Shown here: piece after piece, positions 25,526-33,613 of the stretch
Numbering within the stretch: position 1 is the first letter of the stretch
Layout: each line of letters begins with the position of its first letter
NCBI GenBank assembly: GCA_004297825.1
Contig: SCSX01000078.1
Location: forward strand, 1 to 64,000
From: Spirochaetota bacterium
GTDB taxonomy: Bacteria; Spirochaetota; UBA4802; UBA5368
DNA length: 64,000 nucleotides
Reading direction: 5' to 3'
Notes under the pieces: generated by a model
What the model was told of the DNA's origin: nothing
What the model saw: the letters and a program-made list of their open reading frames with translations, nothing else
The model's database searches: none
Made by a program: the position numbers and the translations under genes

Positions 25526-26537
25526 CACGCTCTATATCACCTCTCCAGACGCGTACATACATAAAGAGGGTATGACGTTCGTCGTTGAAATCGACGAGAA
25601 AAAGGTTCTTCAGGCGCCGGTGCAGACGATCGAGAACATCGTCTGCTTCGGCTTTAAGCCGGTGACGCCCGCGCTCATGGCGTTCTGTGCCGAGAACAAT
25701 ATCGGCGTATGCTATCTTTCCATGCATGGACGGTTTCTCGCGCGCGTATACGGGGAACAGCACGGTAACGTCCTCCTGAGAAAAAAACATTACTCGATGT
25801 CCGATTCCGAAGAACAATCGCTTTCGGTGGCGCGGAACATTGTCGCGGCAAAGATCGCAAATTCGAGAAATATACTTCAACGTCATATACGCAATCATGG
25901 GGAAGACGAGGGCGGCGACATGTGTGCGGGAGTTCGCTCACTGGCCCGTACGATGAAACTGGTAGAGGGGGCGCACAGTCTGGACACCCTGCGCGGTTTC
26001 GAGGGAGAGAGCGCATCGGCCTACTTCGGGTGTTTCAACGAACTCATTACTTCGCAACGGGAAGATTTTCAGTTCAAAGGACGTTCCAGGCGGCCGCCGC
26101 TCGACAACATTAACGCGCTTTTATCTTTCGTCTACATGCTTCTTGTGAACGATATCCGCTCCGCGCTGGAGACTACCGGGCTTGACCCGCAGGTGGGATT
26201 CCTGCACCGCCTGAGGCCGGGAAGGCCGAGCCTCGCGCTGGACATCATGGAGGAGCTGCGTGCCTATATTGCCGACCGCGTCGTGCTCAATCTTATTAAT
26301 TTAAAGCAGCTCACAAAAGAGGATTTCGAGATGCGGGAAACCGGTGAGATACGTATCGGCGACAAGGGCAGGAAGGAGGTGCTCATCGCTTATCAGAAAC
26401 GGAAGGACGAGGTTATCGAACATCCGTTCCTGGGCGAGAAGACGACGATAGGCCTGGTCCCGCATATCCAGGCGATGCTGCTCGCACGCTATGTCCGCGG
26501 GGACCTTGTACAGTATCCGCCTTTTTATATCAGGTAG
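25509..26537 (+). CDS. cas1: CRISPR integrase Cas1 (type I-C)
   Basis: 342 residues. Starts MKRHLNTLYITSPDAYIHKEG and carries the metal-binding Glu in GFEGESASAYFGCFN, then the His in the segment LHRLRPGRPSLALDIMEELR with its Asp/Glu. These residues catalyse spacer integration. It starts inside the 3' end of cas4, so translation is coupled; cas2 follows 11 bases later. Confidence 0.95.
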   Translation: MKRHLNTLYITSPDAYIHKEGMTFVVEIDEKKVLQAPVQTIENIVCFGFKPVTPALMAFCAENNIGVCYLSMHGRFLARVYGEQHGNVLLRKKHYSMSDSEEQSLSVARNIVAAKIANSRNILQRHIRNHGEDEGGDMCAGVRSLARTMKLVEGAHSLDTLRGFEGESASAYFGCFNELITSQREDFQFKGRSRRPPLDNINALLSFVYMLLVNDIRSALETTGLDPQVGFLHRLRPGRPSLALDIMEELRAYIADRVVLNLINLKQLTKEDFEMRETGEIRIGDKGRKEVLIAYQKRKDEVIEHPFLGEKTTIGLVPHIQAMLLARYVRGDLVQYPPFYIR

Positions 26538-26548
26538 GAGGATAACTC

Positions 26549-26839
26549 ATGCTTGTACTGGTGACCTACGACGTATCGACGCTGGACGCGAGAGGAACAA
26601 AAAGACTCCGCAAGGTAGCTAAAACCTGCGTCAACTTCGGTATCCGGGTGCAGAAATCCGTATTCGAGTGCAAACTCGATCCCGCGCGGTGGGAATTCCT
26701 CAAGGACAAACTGCTTAAAGCCTATGATCCCAGGGAAGACAGCCTCAGGTTTTATTTTCTGGGAAGCAACTGGAAAAGACGCGTGGAGCATCACGGCCTC
26801 TCCTCTTCCGTCGAGCATGACGAACCCATGATAGTTTAA
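26549..26839 (+). CDS. cas2: CRISPR adaptation protein Cas2
   Basis: 96 residues. MLVLVTYDVSTLDARGTKRLRKVAKTC and RVQKSVFECKLD are the ferredoxin-like signature of Cas2 with the conserved Asp. It bridges two Cas1 dimers. Ribosome binding site AGGAGG lies seven bases ahead of the ATG. The CRISPR leader begins after its stop. Confidence 0.95.
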   Translation: MLVLVTYDVSTLDARGTKRLRKVAKTCVNFGIRVQKSVFECKLDPARWEFLKDKLLKAYDPREDSLRFYFLGSNWKRRVEHHGLSSSVEHDEPMIV

Positions 26840-27006
26840 CGCTAACCATAAGTGATCGCTGAAATGCAGGGATGTTAGCGGGGCAGTTTTCTTCAATAAA
26901 GAAGGCCGCTCACATGGTCTTTGAAAACTCCATCACATGCAATTTACAGAACGATTGGCGAAATCTGCTTGTAACTACTGGATATTTCAGGGATAATTCT
27001 TGAACA
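26840..27006 (+). promoter_or_regulatory. CRISPR leader with promoter
   Basis: 167 bases between cas2 and the first repeat. TTGTAA (26969-26974) and GATAAT (26992-26997) are 17 bases apart, placing transcription start about at 27004, just before the first repeat at 27007. New spacers should enter at this end. Confidence 0.6.
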
Positions 27007-28230
27007 GTCGCGCCCCTCGCGGGCGCGTGGATTGAAACTTAATAGAATAACGTAATTGCACTCAATTTTAAAAGTCGCGCCCCTCGCGGGCGCGTGGATT
27101 GAAACAATTTCCGCCGGGGTGATGCGCCCTTTTGCTTTTTGTCGCGCCCCTCGCGGGCGCGTGGATTGAAACGTATGCGTGGTCACGATGCTGAAAGGAC
27201 GGTTACTGTCGCGCCCCTCGCGGGCGCGTGGATTGAAACAAAAAACCAGCCGCTTGAATTTTTACCGAAATGGTCGCGCCCCTCGCGGGCGCGTGGATTG
27301 AAACTCCTCCAATGATACAACATATGGTGCAAAAAAATGTCGCGCCCCTCGCGGGCGCGTGGATTGAAACACCAATAGAAACAGCAGCTGCGGCCTTAGC
27401 CGCAGGTCGCGCCCCTCGCGGGCGCGTGGATTGAAACCATATCACCTCTCTTATATTACCAAGATAACTATGTCGCGCCCCTCGCGGGCGCGTGGATTGA
27501 AACCTTGATGTTCTTGAATTTCCCCACGTATACCATGTCGCGCCCCTCGCGGGCGCGTGGATTGAAACACCCTGAGGGTGTCAATTACAGACATTTCCCC
27601 CCCGTCGCGCCCCTCGCGGGCGCGTGGATTGAAACAGTGATTTCTCATCGGGCATGGAGGCTGTCAACCGTCGCGCCCCTCGCGGGCGCGTGGATTGAAA
27701 CTTTATCCGCGCGAGTTTGTCGAGATAGTACTCAAGTCGCGCCCCTCGCGGGCGCGTGGATTGAAACATAAATGAGAACCTATAACCTTGACCCCATAAT
27801 GTCGCGCCCCTCGCGGGCGCGTGGATTGAAACCAGGTAATGACCGGGTATCCTGCGCAGCATCGAGTCGCGCCCCTCGCGGGCGCGTGGATTGAAACTTG
27901 CGATATAGTGTCGCCATGTCAGTCCACCAAGTGTCGCGCCCCTCGCGGGCGCGTGGATTGAAACATGACGCTTTCTCCTGTAGTTTCTCCTTGTAGGCTG
28001 TCGCGCCCCTCGCGGGCGCGTGGATTGAAACCATCATATATTTCCTTTTGTAATCGATCGGGATGGTCGCGCCCCTCGCGGGCGCGTGGATTGAAACATA
28101 AAGAATAGGCAAATCCAAATTATGAAATTCTAGTCGCGCCCCTCGCGGGCGCGTGGATTGAAACACCCAGCATGTATTGCTGGTTTACCGACCCGATAGT
28201 CGCGCCCCTCGCGGGCGCGTGGATTGAAAC
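27007..28230 (+). CRISPR. Type I-C CRISPR array, 19 repeats and 18 spacers
   Basis: The 32-base repeat begins GTCGCGCCCCTCGCGGG and ends CGTGGATTGAAAC, containing the stem CGCCCCTCGCGGGCG; all 19 copies appear identical, including the last, so decay at the distal end is not visible. Repeats start at 27007, 27074, 27141, 27208, 27273, 27339, 27406, 27472, 27537, 27604, 27670, 27736, 27801, 27866, 27933, 28000, 28066, 28133 and 28199; spacers are 33-35 bases. The ATTGAAAC end matches the crRNA handle of types I-B/I-C. No spacer matches elsewhere in the window by eye. Confidence 0.98.
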
Positions 28231-28352
28231 ACTTAAATTGAACAACATATATCACGTATTATGAGTTTTTGAAATTAAATGTCGAAATAAGTTGTTGTAT
28301 TTGTGCGAAAACCATTCTTCTCTTGTTCATGCTATTAATTCTCCTCCGCCCT

Positions 28353-28390
28353 TTGTTTTATGCTGTTTCGGAAAATTCATCATAAAACAA
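28353..28390. promoter_or_regulatory. Inverted repeat upstream of hicB, possible operator
   Basis: TTGTTTTATG (28353-28362) and CATAAAACAA (28381-28390) are perfect 10-bp inverted arms around an 18-base centre, in the AT-rich stretch between the CRISPR array and hicB. It is a plausible TA operator. Nothing else is recognisable in 28231-28457. Confidence 0.4.
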
Positions 28391-28499
28391 TGCTTGGAAA
28401 TTAATAGCTTTTTTATTTTCCCCCGCTATCCTAGGAGACAGCAGTGAATTTTTATTAATGGGGCATATACAAAAGCTTATCACCGATGGAGGCTATCCG

Positions 28500-28742
28500 A
28501 TGAAACACCTTCAACACACAATCAAAGCCGTCATCACCGATGGCGACGAATACGGCTATGTCGGGAGCTGTTTCGGTCTCCCGGTCGTTACCCAGGGCTC
28601 TACCCTCGACGAGGTGGTAAACAACCTCAAAGAAGCTATTGAGCTTCATCTTGAAGGAGAAAATCTTACGGAAATGGGGTACGCCCATAATCCTTCGATA
28701 ATTATCACTTACGAGCTAGCGCCAGGGTATGCCAAGGCTTAG
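28500..28742 (+). CDS. hicB: HicB-family antitoxin
   Basis: 80 residues: MKHLQHTIKAVITDGDEYGYVGSCFGLPVVTQGSTLDEVVNNLKEAIELHLE is the degenerate RNase H-like HicB fold. No C-terminal DNA-binding domain follows, as in the short HicB type. ATG 28500 follows GGAGG by seven bases; an upstream in-frame ATG at 28458 has none. It overlaps the remnant of hicA by 14 bases. Confidence 0.85.
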   Translation: MKHLQHTIKAVITDGDEYGYVGSCFGLPVVTQGSTLDEVVNNLKEAIELHLEGENLTEMGYAHNPSIIITYELAPGYAKA

Positions 28743-28851
28743 GCGTCTCTCCGGGCAACAGGTGATAAAGATTCTGGAGCGGTTCGGTTTCCAGCAGGCG
28801 TCACAGTATATTGATCCCGAATTGCTCAAAAAGGAACTATACACGGATTGA
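28729..28851 (+). pseudogene. hicA: HicA toxin remnant with an internal deletion
   Basis: A 40-codon frame reading MPRLRRLSGQQVIKILERF then GFQQASQYIDPELLKKELYTD. The first 24 residues match the N-terminus of HicA and the last 16 its C-terminus; the central part of a normal 70-80 residue HicA, including the G-S-H catalytic histidine segment, is missing. The junction at CAGCAGGCGTCACAG lies where the N-terminal (F-x-Q-x-S-Q) and C-terminal (R-Q-A-S-x-Y-I) family motifs resemble each other, so an in-frame deletion by short homology is likely. It should be inactive as a toxin. Confidence 0.75.
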
Positions 28852-29191
28852 TGCGAGGAGGCACATGCCCAACCGCTTTCTCATCAACCGTGCACCCTCC
28901 CGTACTCGTCTTCCCCCTCCTCCGATCCACCGCCGTCGCGCCCGGAATTAAGCACGTCGTCTCTGGTAATCTCCACGCGCTCATGCCAGTCTCGGACCGG
29001 GAGAGGGAGTGCGCGAACACAAGACAGGTGAACGGGAGGAACATCACGGCTTCGGGGATATGGGCCCAGCACGCCTGCACGATGTCGTTGGTCGTAGTGC
29101 CGGGATGATGGTTCGTGATTATCGGTCACCACCACGAATTTGAATTGACGTTTCGACAAGATATTCAAAATTATCAGGGCGGAGGACTGCC
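28852..29191. other. Intergenic region, possibly gene debris
   Basis: About 340 bases. Several overlapping short frames on the minus strand (for example 94 codons ending at 28884) change frame in the middle and do not match a family I can name. It may be a decayed gene. No promoter or repeat was found. Confidence 0.35.
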
Positions 29192-29536
29192 ATGGACAAA
29201 AAAATCAGGAAAGACCTGGTACTGATACTTTCGATAATGCTCCTCTTTTCCCTGTCGGCAGTCGTCTTTTCTAACTTCCTGCCGGGAACCCAGGAAACAG
29301 GCCAGCAGGTCGTACGATTCATCCTGACGCTGGTCCTTGTCGTCTTCGCGCTTCGAGGAGCTGCCTGGGCCTTATGGATATTGAGCATACTCGCCGCCGC
29401 GGGCGGGGCGCACATAGTGGTCTCGTCATTGTCGTCTGTCTCGGAAAATACCTTTGGTGCCGTGTTCGGTATTGTCATGGGAGCCTGGTTTCTTTTCGCC
29501 GGCGTCTATCTCGCGGTCACAAGAAACAGGGGATGA
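29192..29536 (+). CDS. Small membrane protein preceding AzlCD
   Basis: 114 residues with four hydrophobic segments: LVLILSIMLLFSLSAVVF, RFILTLVLVVFALRGAAW, LWILSILAAAGGAHIVV and FGAVFGIVMGAWFLFAGVYL. No family recognised. Ribosome binding site GGAGG is seven bases ahead of ATG 29192. It overlaps azlC by four bases, so it may be part of the amino-acid export operon. Confidence 0.65.
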   Translation: MDKKIRKDLVLILSIMLLFSLSAVVFSNFLPGTQETGQQVVRFILTLVLVVFALRGAAWALWILSILAAAGGAHIVVSSLSSVSENTFGAVFGIVMGAWFLFAGVYLAVTRNRG

Positions 29537-30225
29537 CTTCCTCCGGTTTAAAACTGCAAGGGCTGAAATCCGGGATCACGGCGGGGATTCCCGTATTTAT
29601 CGGGTACTTCCCGATCGCGGTGACCTTTGGCCTTCTCGCGGTATCCGCCAGACTTTCCCTTGCCGAGACCTTTGGGTTTTCTGCAATCGTTTTCGCCGGG
29701 GCGAGCCAGTTCATGGGCCTCACGATGGTCCTCAACGGGACGGGCGCGGGGGAGATCGTTCTCGCGACGTTTCTCCTCAATTTCCGGCACTTCCTCATGA
29801 GCGCATCCCTGTCCTCGCGGACCTCGTTCAGGAAGGGAATAATTCCCTTCATCGCGTTCGGGATAACGGACGAGACCTTTTCGGTCTCATCGATGCGGGA
29901 AGAGGCGCTCTCCCATTCCTTCGTGCTGGGACTCAACTTCACGGCATATGCGGGTTGGCTCTCGGGCACCGTCGCGGGATTCGTCGCGGGAAATTTCCTG
30001 CCGCATAATTTACGGGAGGGCATGTCGATCTGCCTTTACGCGATGTTCGTCGCCCTGCTGGTCCCGGCTGTGAAGAAATCCTTCAGGGCGGGAATACCGG
30101 CCCTCGCCGCGGGGCTGTGCAATTCGCTGCTTGCCTGGTGCGCTTTTTTCGGCTCCGGCTGGAACATCATCATTTCGATTCTCGTCGGGTCGGCCGCGGG
30201 GATGATTCTTTACCGGGGGGAATGA
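29533..30225 (+). CDS. azlC: AzlC, branched-chain amino acid exporter large subunit
   Basis: 230 residues, seven or so helices. SGITAGIPVFIGYFPIAVTFGLLA, FAGASQFMGLTMVLNG and LLNFRHFLMSASLS are the AzlC signature. With AzlD it exports branched-chain amino acids. ATG 29533 overlaps the upstream stop (ATGA) and azlD follows one base after the stop, giving a coupled three-gene operon. Confidence 0.9.
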   Translation: MTSSGLKLQGLKSGITAGIPVFIGYFPIAVTFGLLAVSARLSLAETFGFSAIVFAGASQFMGLTMVLNGTGAGEIVLATFLLNFRHFLMSASLSSRTSFRKGIIPFIAFGITDETFSVSSMREEALSHSFVLGLNFTAYAGWLSGTVAGFVAGNFLPHNLREGMSICLYAMFVALLVPAVKKSFRAGIPALAAGLCNSLLAWCAFFGSGWNIIISILVGSAAGMILYRGE

Positions 30226-30226
30226 C

Positions 30227-30532
30227 ATGGAGATAATCATCCTGGTGCTCGCGATGGGCGCGGTCACCTATCTTCCAAGGCTCCTGCCGTTCTACTTCAT
30301 CGATGTTGAAAGGATCCCGGCGAGGCTCAAGCTGTTTCTTTCTTTTATCCCCTACGCCGCGCTGGGGGCGCTGCTGCTTCCCGGGGGCATGTACGCCGTG
30401 GAAGGCAGGCCGCTCGTGTCCGCCCTGGGCATCGCCGCCTCTGCCGCCGTCGCGTGGTTCAACGGTAATCTCATACTCACGGTGATTTTGTCGGCGGTTG
30501 CGACTTCCATCATGATCGCTGCGGGTCTTTGA
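30227..30532 (+). CDS. azlD: AzlD, branched-chain amino acid exporter small subunit
   Basis: 101 residues, three to four helices. AVTYLPRLLPFYFIDVERIPARLKLFLSFIPYAALGALLLPG is the AzlD pattern (TxLxRxLPF). It starts two bases after the azlC stop with GGGGGG upstream. Partner of AzlC in the inner membrane. Confidence 0.88.
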   Translation: MEIIILVLAMGAVTYLPRLLPFYFIDVERIPARLKLFLSFIPYAALGALLLPGGMYAVEGRPLVSALGIAASAAVAWFNGNLILTVILSAVATSIMIAAGL

Positions 30533-30586
30533 GTCGGGTCACCCGCCCGCGCGCGCCTTTCCGGAAAGGTAATGCGCATTCCCCGA

Positions 30587-31414
30587 TCAAGGCCTTTTCC
30601 GCACCTCTTCCACGAACCGCGCAAAGATCGCGTCGAATCGCGTGTCCTCGCTCCTGAGCATCTCGGGATGGAACTGCGTGCCCAGCAGGAATTGCACACC
30701 CGTGCCCTCTATACCCTCCACGAAGCCGTCGGAGGAGCGGGCTGATACACGCATCCCCTGCGCGACGCGCTTCGCGCCCTGGTGATGATAGGTGTTGACC
30801 CTGAGCGTGTCCGTGCCCAGGAGCCCGGCGAGCACGGTCCCGCGCTCGAGGCTCACCTCGTGGAAGCAGGGCCGCGCGTGCTTGTAGAACCACAGGTCGA
30901 GTGACTCGCGGTGGGCGACCGGCGTGCCGGTCTTGTAGTAGGCGGGTATGTCCTGCCAGAGCGAACCCCCGTAAAACACGTTCAGCATCTGCATCCCGCG
31001 GCAGATGCCCAGCACCGGGAGCTTCTTGTCCCGCGCGTACGCGAGCGCCCTGAACTCGAGCTCGTCCAGCCTCGCGTCGCTTCCCTCGCACTTCTCGGCG
31101 CGCTCCTCGCCGTAGCGCGCGGGCTCGATATCGAAGCCCCCCGGCACGAGAAGGCCCGCGGCCGTCGCGAGCTTCGCGTCCGCATCGGCGGGCGAATCAT
31201 TGACGGAGATGCGCACCGGCCGCGCCCCGTGGGCCTTGAGCGCGTCGCAGTAATCGCCGTTAATATCGACCCCCCATTTAAAGAAGAGGGACTGGATTTT
31301 CCCGTAGGTGACGGCGACGGGCAGAGCGCTCGGGTCGGGCGCTTCGGTCTTGCACCCGGCGGCCGGGAATAAAATCGATGCGATGAAAAGAAGCGGAAGC
31401 AGTCTGCGGTTCAT
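30587..31414 (-). CDS. Gamma-glutamyl hydrolase-like lipoprotein (peptidase C26)
   Basis: 275 residues. The signal peptide ends FPAAGC, a lipobox, so it should be anchored outside the inner membrane. The glutamine-amidotransferase fold carries LGICRGMQMLN with the nucleophile Cys, LLVPGGFDIEP, and FLLGTQFHPEM with the catalytic His and Glu, as in PuuD-type gamma-glutamyl-GABA hydrolases. An exported location is unusual for that family. Start ATG 31414 follows GGAGGA by eight bases. Confidence 0.82.
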   Translation of the reverse strand: MNRRLLPLLFIASILFPAAGCKTEAPDPSALPVAVTYGKIQSLFFKWGVDINGDYCDALKAHGARPVRISVNDSPADADAKLATAAGLLVPGGFDIEPARYGEERAEKCEGSDARLDELEFRALAYARDKKLPVLGICRGMQMLNVFYGGSLWQDIPAYYKTGTPVAHRESLDLWFYKHARPCFHEVSLERGTVLAGLLGTDTLRVNTYHHQGAKRVAQGMRVSARSSDGFVEGIEGTGVQFLLGTQFHPEMLRSEDTRFDAIFARFVEEVRKRP

Positions 31415-31590
31415 GGGCGTGTCCTCCATGGCGTGTTGATCGGCGATGCCCGCCTGCAAATCCCGGGCCAGCTAGGGGAAGAAGGCGCCAGGGAATCCGC
31501 GCGGGGCGTCGATTCGTGCGTCGGCGTTCCAAGGATGAGCATGGCCCGTTTGGGACGGCAGGGCAAGTCAAATTCATACAGGAAAATTCC

Positions 31591-31640
31591 GGGGTCTTGG
31601 TGAAGGCGCGGATTCGAATCCGCGCCTTCACCAAGACCCC
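31591..31640. repeat. Perfect 50-bp palindrome
   Basis: The 25 bases from GGGGTCTTGGTGAAGG to GGATTC at 31591-31615 are the exact reverse complement of 31616-31640, with no spacer. It is intergenic, between the C26 gene's upstream region and the Xre-ImmA promoter. No T-run follows, so it is not a standard terminator. Confidence 0.9.
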
Positions 31641-31645
31641 TTCGT

Positions 31646-31700
31646 CACCTCTTCAATCTCATCCCATCTCCACATCTCCTATGAAAAGCACCCGCGGAAG
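31646..31700. repeat. Degenerate third copy of the TA-flanking repeat
   Basis: CACCTCTTCAATC ... CATCTCCACATCTCCTATGAAAAGCACCCGCGGAAG aligns with the repeats at 1571 and 2383 but with gaps and substitutions. It lies immediately right of the 50-bp palindrome and upstream of a second TA pair. Confidence 0.45.
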
Positions 31701-31846
31701 AAGGTCGTTTTAAGAGTACAGGCGGAATGGTAGAAGCGACTCTCCCTGCCTGCCGCGCGCACGCTATGGCGGAGCCATCTAGATGCCACTTCTCTATGGC
31801 CTCTTCGGTGAAATACTTCCCCTGTCCTAATAACCTTACAATAAAT

Positions 31847-31880
31847 CAATATTGACAAATATTGTAGTGTTTTTTATACT
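31847..31880 (+). promoter_or_regulatory. Promoter and operator of the Xre-ImmA/PIN pair
   Basis: TTGACA (31852-31857) and TATACT (31875-31880) are 17 bases apart. CAATATT-GACA-AATATTG (31847-31864) is a perfect 7-bp inverted repeat covering the -35 box, a likely binding site of the Xre domain. Transcription should start about 30 bases ahead of the start codon at 31919. Confidence 0.65.
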
Positions 31881-31918
31881 ATATATACTTACTATCTGGT
31901 TGGAAGAAGGAGTGTGAT

Positions 31919-33034
31919 ATGGAACGTGGTATCTTATCCGATAATCTACGGCGTCTGCGGTCCATCAAGGGCATAAATCAGACCGAGCTTGCGAAAAAAG
32001 CGGGCCTCAGCCGTCCGTCCTATGTCGCCATCGAGAAAGGCGACACCGATCCCCGTTCAAGCACCCTCATGAACATCGCCGGTGCGCTGGAAGTGTCACT
32101 CGCCGATCTCTTCCGTCCCCTCCCTTCCCTTAAAAGGGTGCGGTTCCGTATACGCAAGACCATGACCAAACGTGAGCAAAATCAGCGCGACCAACTCATC
32201 CAGGACGTCGCCGTCTGGCTTTCGGATTATAATGAGCTGGAGAAAATACTCGGGCATGGTCGTAAATACCTCTTCGAGAGCTATGCCGGTCGCGACCCCG
32301 TCCAGGCGGCCTCCTTTGCCAGGGAGAAGCTTAAGATCGGTGAAAATGAGCTCATTCGAGACGTCTGCGGTCTTGCGGAAACCGCGGGCATCAAAGTCAA
32401 TCTATCGAAAGCGGGATTTAAGAAATTTTTTGGGATGTCCGTATCTGTCGACAACGGTGGGCCCGCGGTCTGCGTCAAGGTCGGGGATGATGTGAGCGTT
32501 GAGCGCCAAATCTTCACCGTCGCCCATGAGATGGGCCACCTCCTTCTTCACCGGAATTCATACAAGAAGGATGAAACCAGTGAGAACGAAAAAGAGGAAA
32601 GGAACGCCGAGCGTTTCGCGTCCCATTTTCTCATACCCCAATCCGTCTTTGACAAGGAATGGCAGTCTGCCCGTGGCCTTCACCTGGTCGATCGCGTCCT
32701 TCACGTCAAGCGTATCTTCCGTGTGAGTTACATGACTGTGCTTATACGCCTGGTAGAATGTGGATATGCTGACCTTGCCATTATTCCTGCTTTCAGATTC
32801 GAGTATAACCGTCTCTGTGGCCACGACCTGAAGAGTCACTATGAGCCGGAAAGCTACTCCGAGACCGAGCCCGAGGGCCTTGTTAAATCAGATTTCATGG
32901 ACGACCGTCTCTACCGTCTGGTGCGTGAGGCATACGAGAAAGAACTCATCTCCCTCGACAGAGCGGCCGAAATTCTCAGGCTTTCGGTAATCGAAATGCG
33001 CGAGCTCAACAACTCGTGGAAGATGGCCGTGTGA
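31919..33034 (+). CDS. Xre-family and ImmA/IrrE-type metallopeptidase fusion, antitoxin of a PIN TA pair
   Basis: 371 residues. Residues 8-65 are an Xre helix-turn-helix (LRRLRSIKGINQTELAKKAGLSRPSYVAIEKG). A central domain has HEMGH at 203-207 with a downstream E-x-x-A (EERNAERFASHFLIP), the COG2856/ImmA zinc-peptidase pattern. Such fusions are paired with toxins and thought to act as antitoxins that sense or degrade. It overlaps the PIN gene by four bases (GTGTGA) and starts after AAGGAG. The operator at 31847-31864 suggests self-repression. Confidence 0.88.
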   Translation: MERGILSDNLRRLRSIKGINQTELAKKAGLSRPSYVAIEKGDTDPRSSTLMNIAGALEVSLADLFRPLPSLKRVRFRIRKTMTKREQNQRDQLIQDVAVWLSDYNELEKILGHGRKYLFESYAGRDPVQAASFAREKLKIGENELIRDVCGLAETAGIKVNLSKAGFKKFFGMSVSVDNGGPAVCVKVGDDVSVERQIFTVAHEMGHLLLHRNSYKKDETSENEKEERNAERFASHFLIPQSVFDKEWQSARGLHLVDRVLHVKRIFRVSYMTVLIRLVECGYADLAIIPAFRFEYNRLCGHDLKSHYEPESYSETEPEGLVKSDFMDDRLYRLVREAYEKELISLDRAAEILRLSVIEMRELNNSWKMAV

Positions 33035-33528
33035 AGATCAATATCGATAAGGCGGTCATCACGGATGCCAACATCCTCATCGATTATATCGAGGCCGGGA
33101 AAAAGGTGATCTCCCTTTTTGCCGCATCGGTTAAGTCGCTCTATGTCCCGCTTCCGGTTTTGAAGGAGGTTCCCGGGCTAAGTATAGCCGAGGCGAAGAA
33201 ACTCGCCATCACGGTCCTTGATGTCGAGATGGATGTGCTTAATGAAGCGGCATGGATCAAGACCGGTTGCTCATTTAATGATAATATTTGTTTTCTGACT
33301 GCGAAAAGTGAAGGTTTGATATGTGCAACCAATGATAAAAGGCTTCGTAAAACGTGCGAATCAAGTGGAGTTCAGGTTTTATGGGGTTTGCAGATCATGA
33401 TATTTCTGGTGCAACAGGGAAAGTTGACCAAGAGAGAAGCAATGGATATTGTCATGAAGATTGGGAAGATAAATAGTAATATTACTTTGGATTTAGTAGA
33501 AGACTTTGAAAGTAAAATAAGCGGCTGA
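33031..33528 (+). CDS. PIN-like ribonuclease toxin
   Basis: 165 residues. VITDANILIDYIEAG carries the first PIN Asp; the mid-segment KTGCSFNDNICFLTAKSEGLICATNDKRLRKTC holds the later acidic residues with the T-N-D near the end, as in PIN RNases of TA systems. The partner is the Xre-ImmA protein, whose stop it overlaps. Start GTG 33031; GTG 33016 is possible. The last third of the protein lies outside the PIN fold and has no recognised domain. The 3' part is AT-rich. Confidence 0.75.
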   Translation: MKINIDKAVITDANILIDYIEAGKKVISLFAASVKSLYVPLPVLKEVPGLSIAEAKKLAITVLDVEMDVLNEAAWIKTGCSFNDNICFLTAKSEGLICATNDKRLRKTCESSGVQVLWGLQIMIFLVQQGKLTKREAMDIVMKIGKINSNITLDLVEDFESKISG

Positions 33529-33613
33529 TTACGGATTGGAGTGACTTATTGGCAAAATATCTTGACAAATCGCCCCCCATTCAGTTTCTTGTTCATAACT
33601 GTTTTGTCAGACC

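Noticed and set aside
26944-28166. Long open frames with repeated FQSTRPRGAR or APLAGAWIET motifs
   Set aside because: They run through the CRISPR array; the motif is the translated repeat.
27007-28230. Self-targeting spacers
   Set aside because: No spacer matched another part of the window by eye; the rest of the genome is not visible.
28826-29168. Frames of 84-94 codons on the minus strand
   Set aside because: They overlap in different frames without a consistent product. A decayed gene is possible but not supported.
31611-31640. GATTCGAATC followed by CGCGCCTTCACCA looked like a tRNA 3' end
   Set aside because: The T-arm stem would have A:C and G:G mismatches, and no D or anticodon arm exists; it is half of the 50-bp palindrome.
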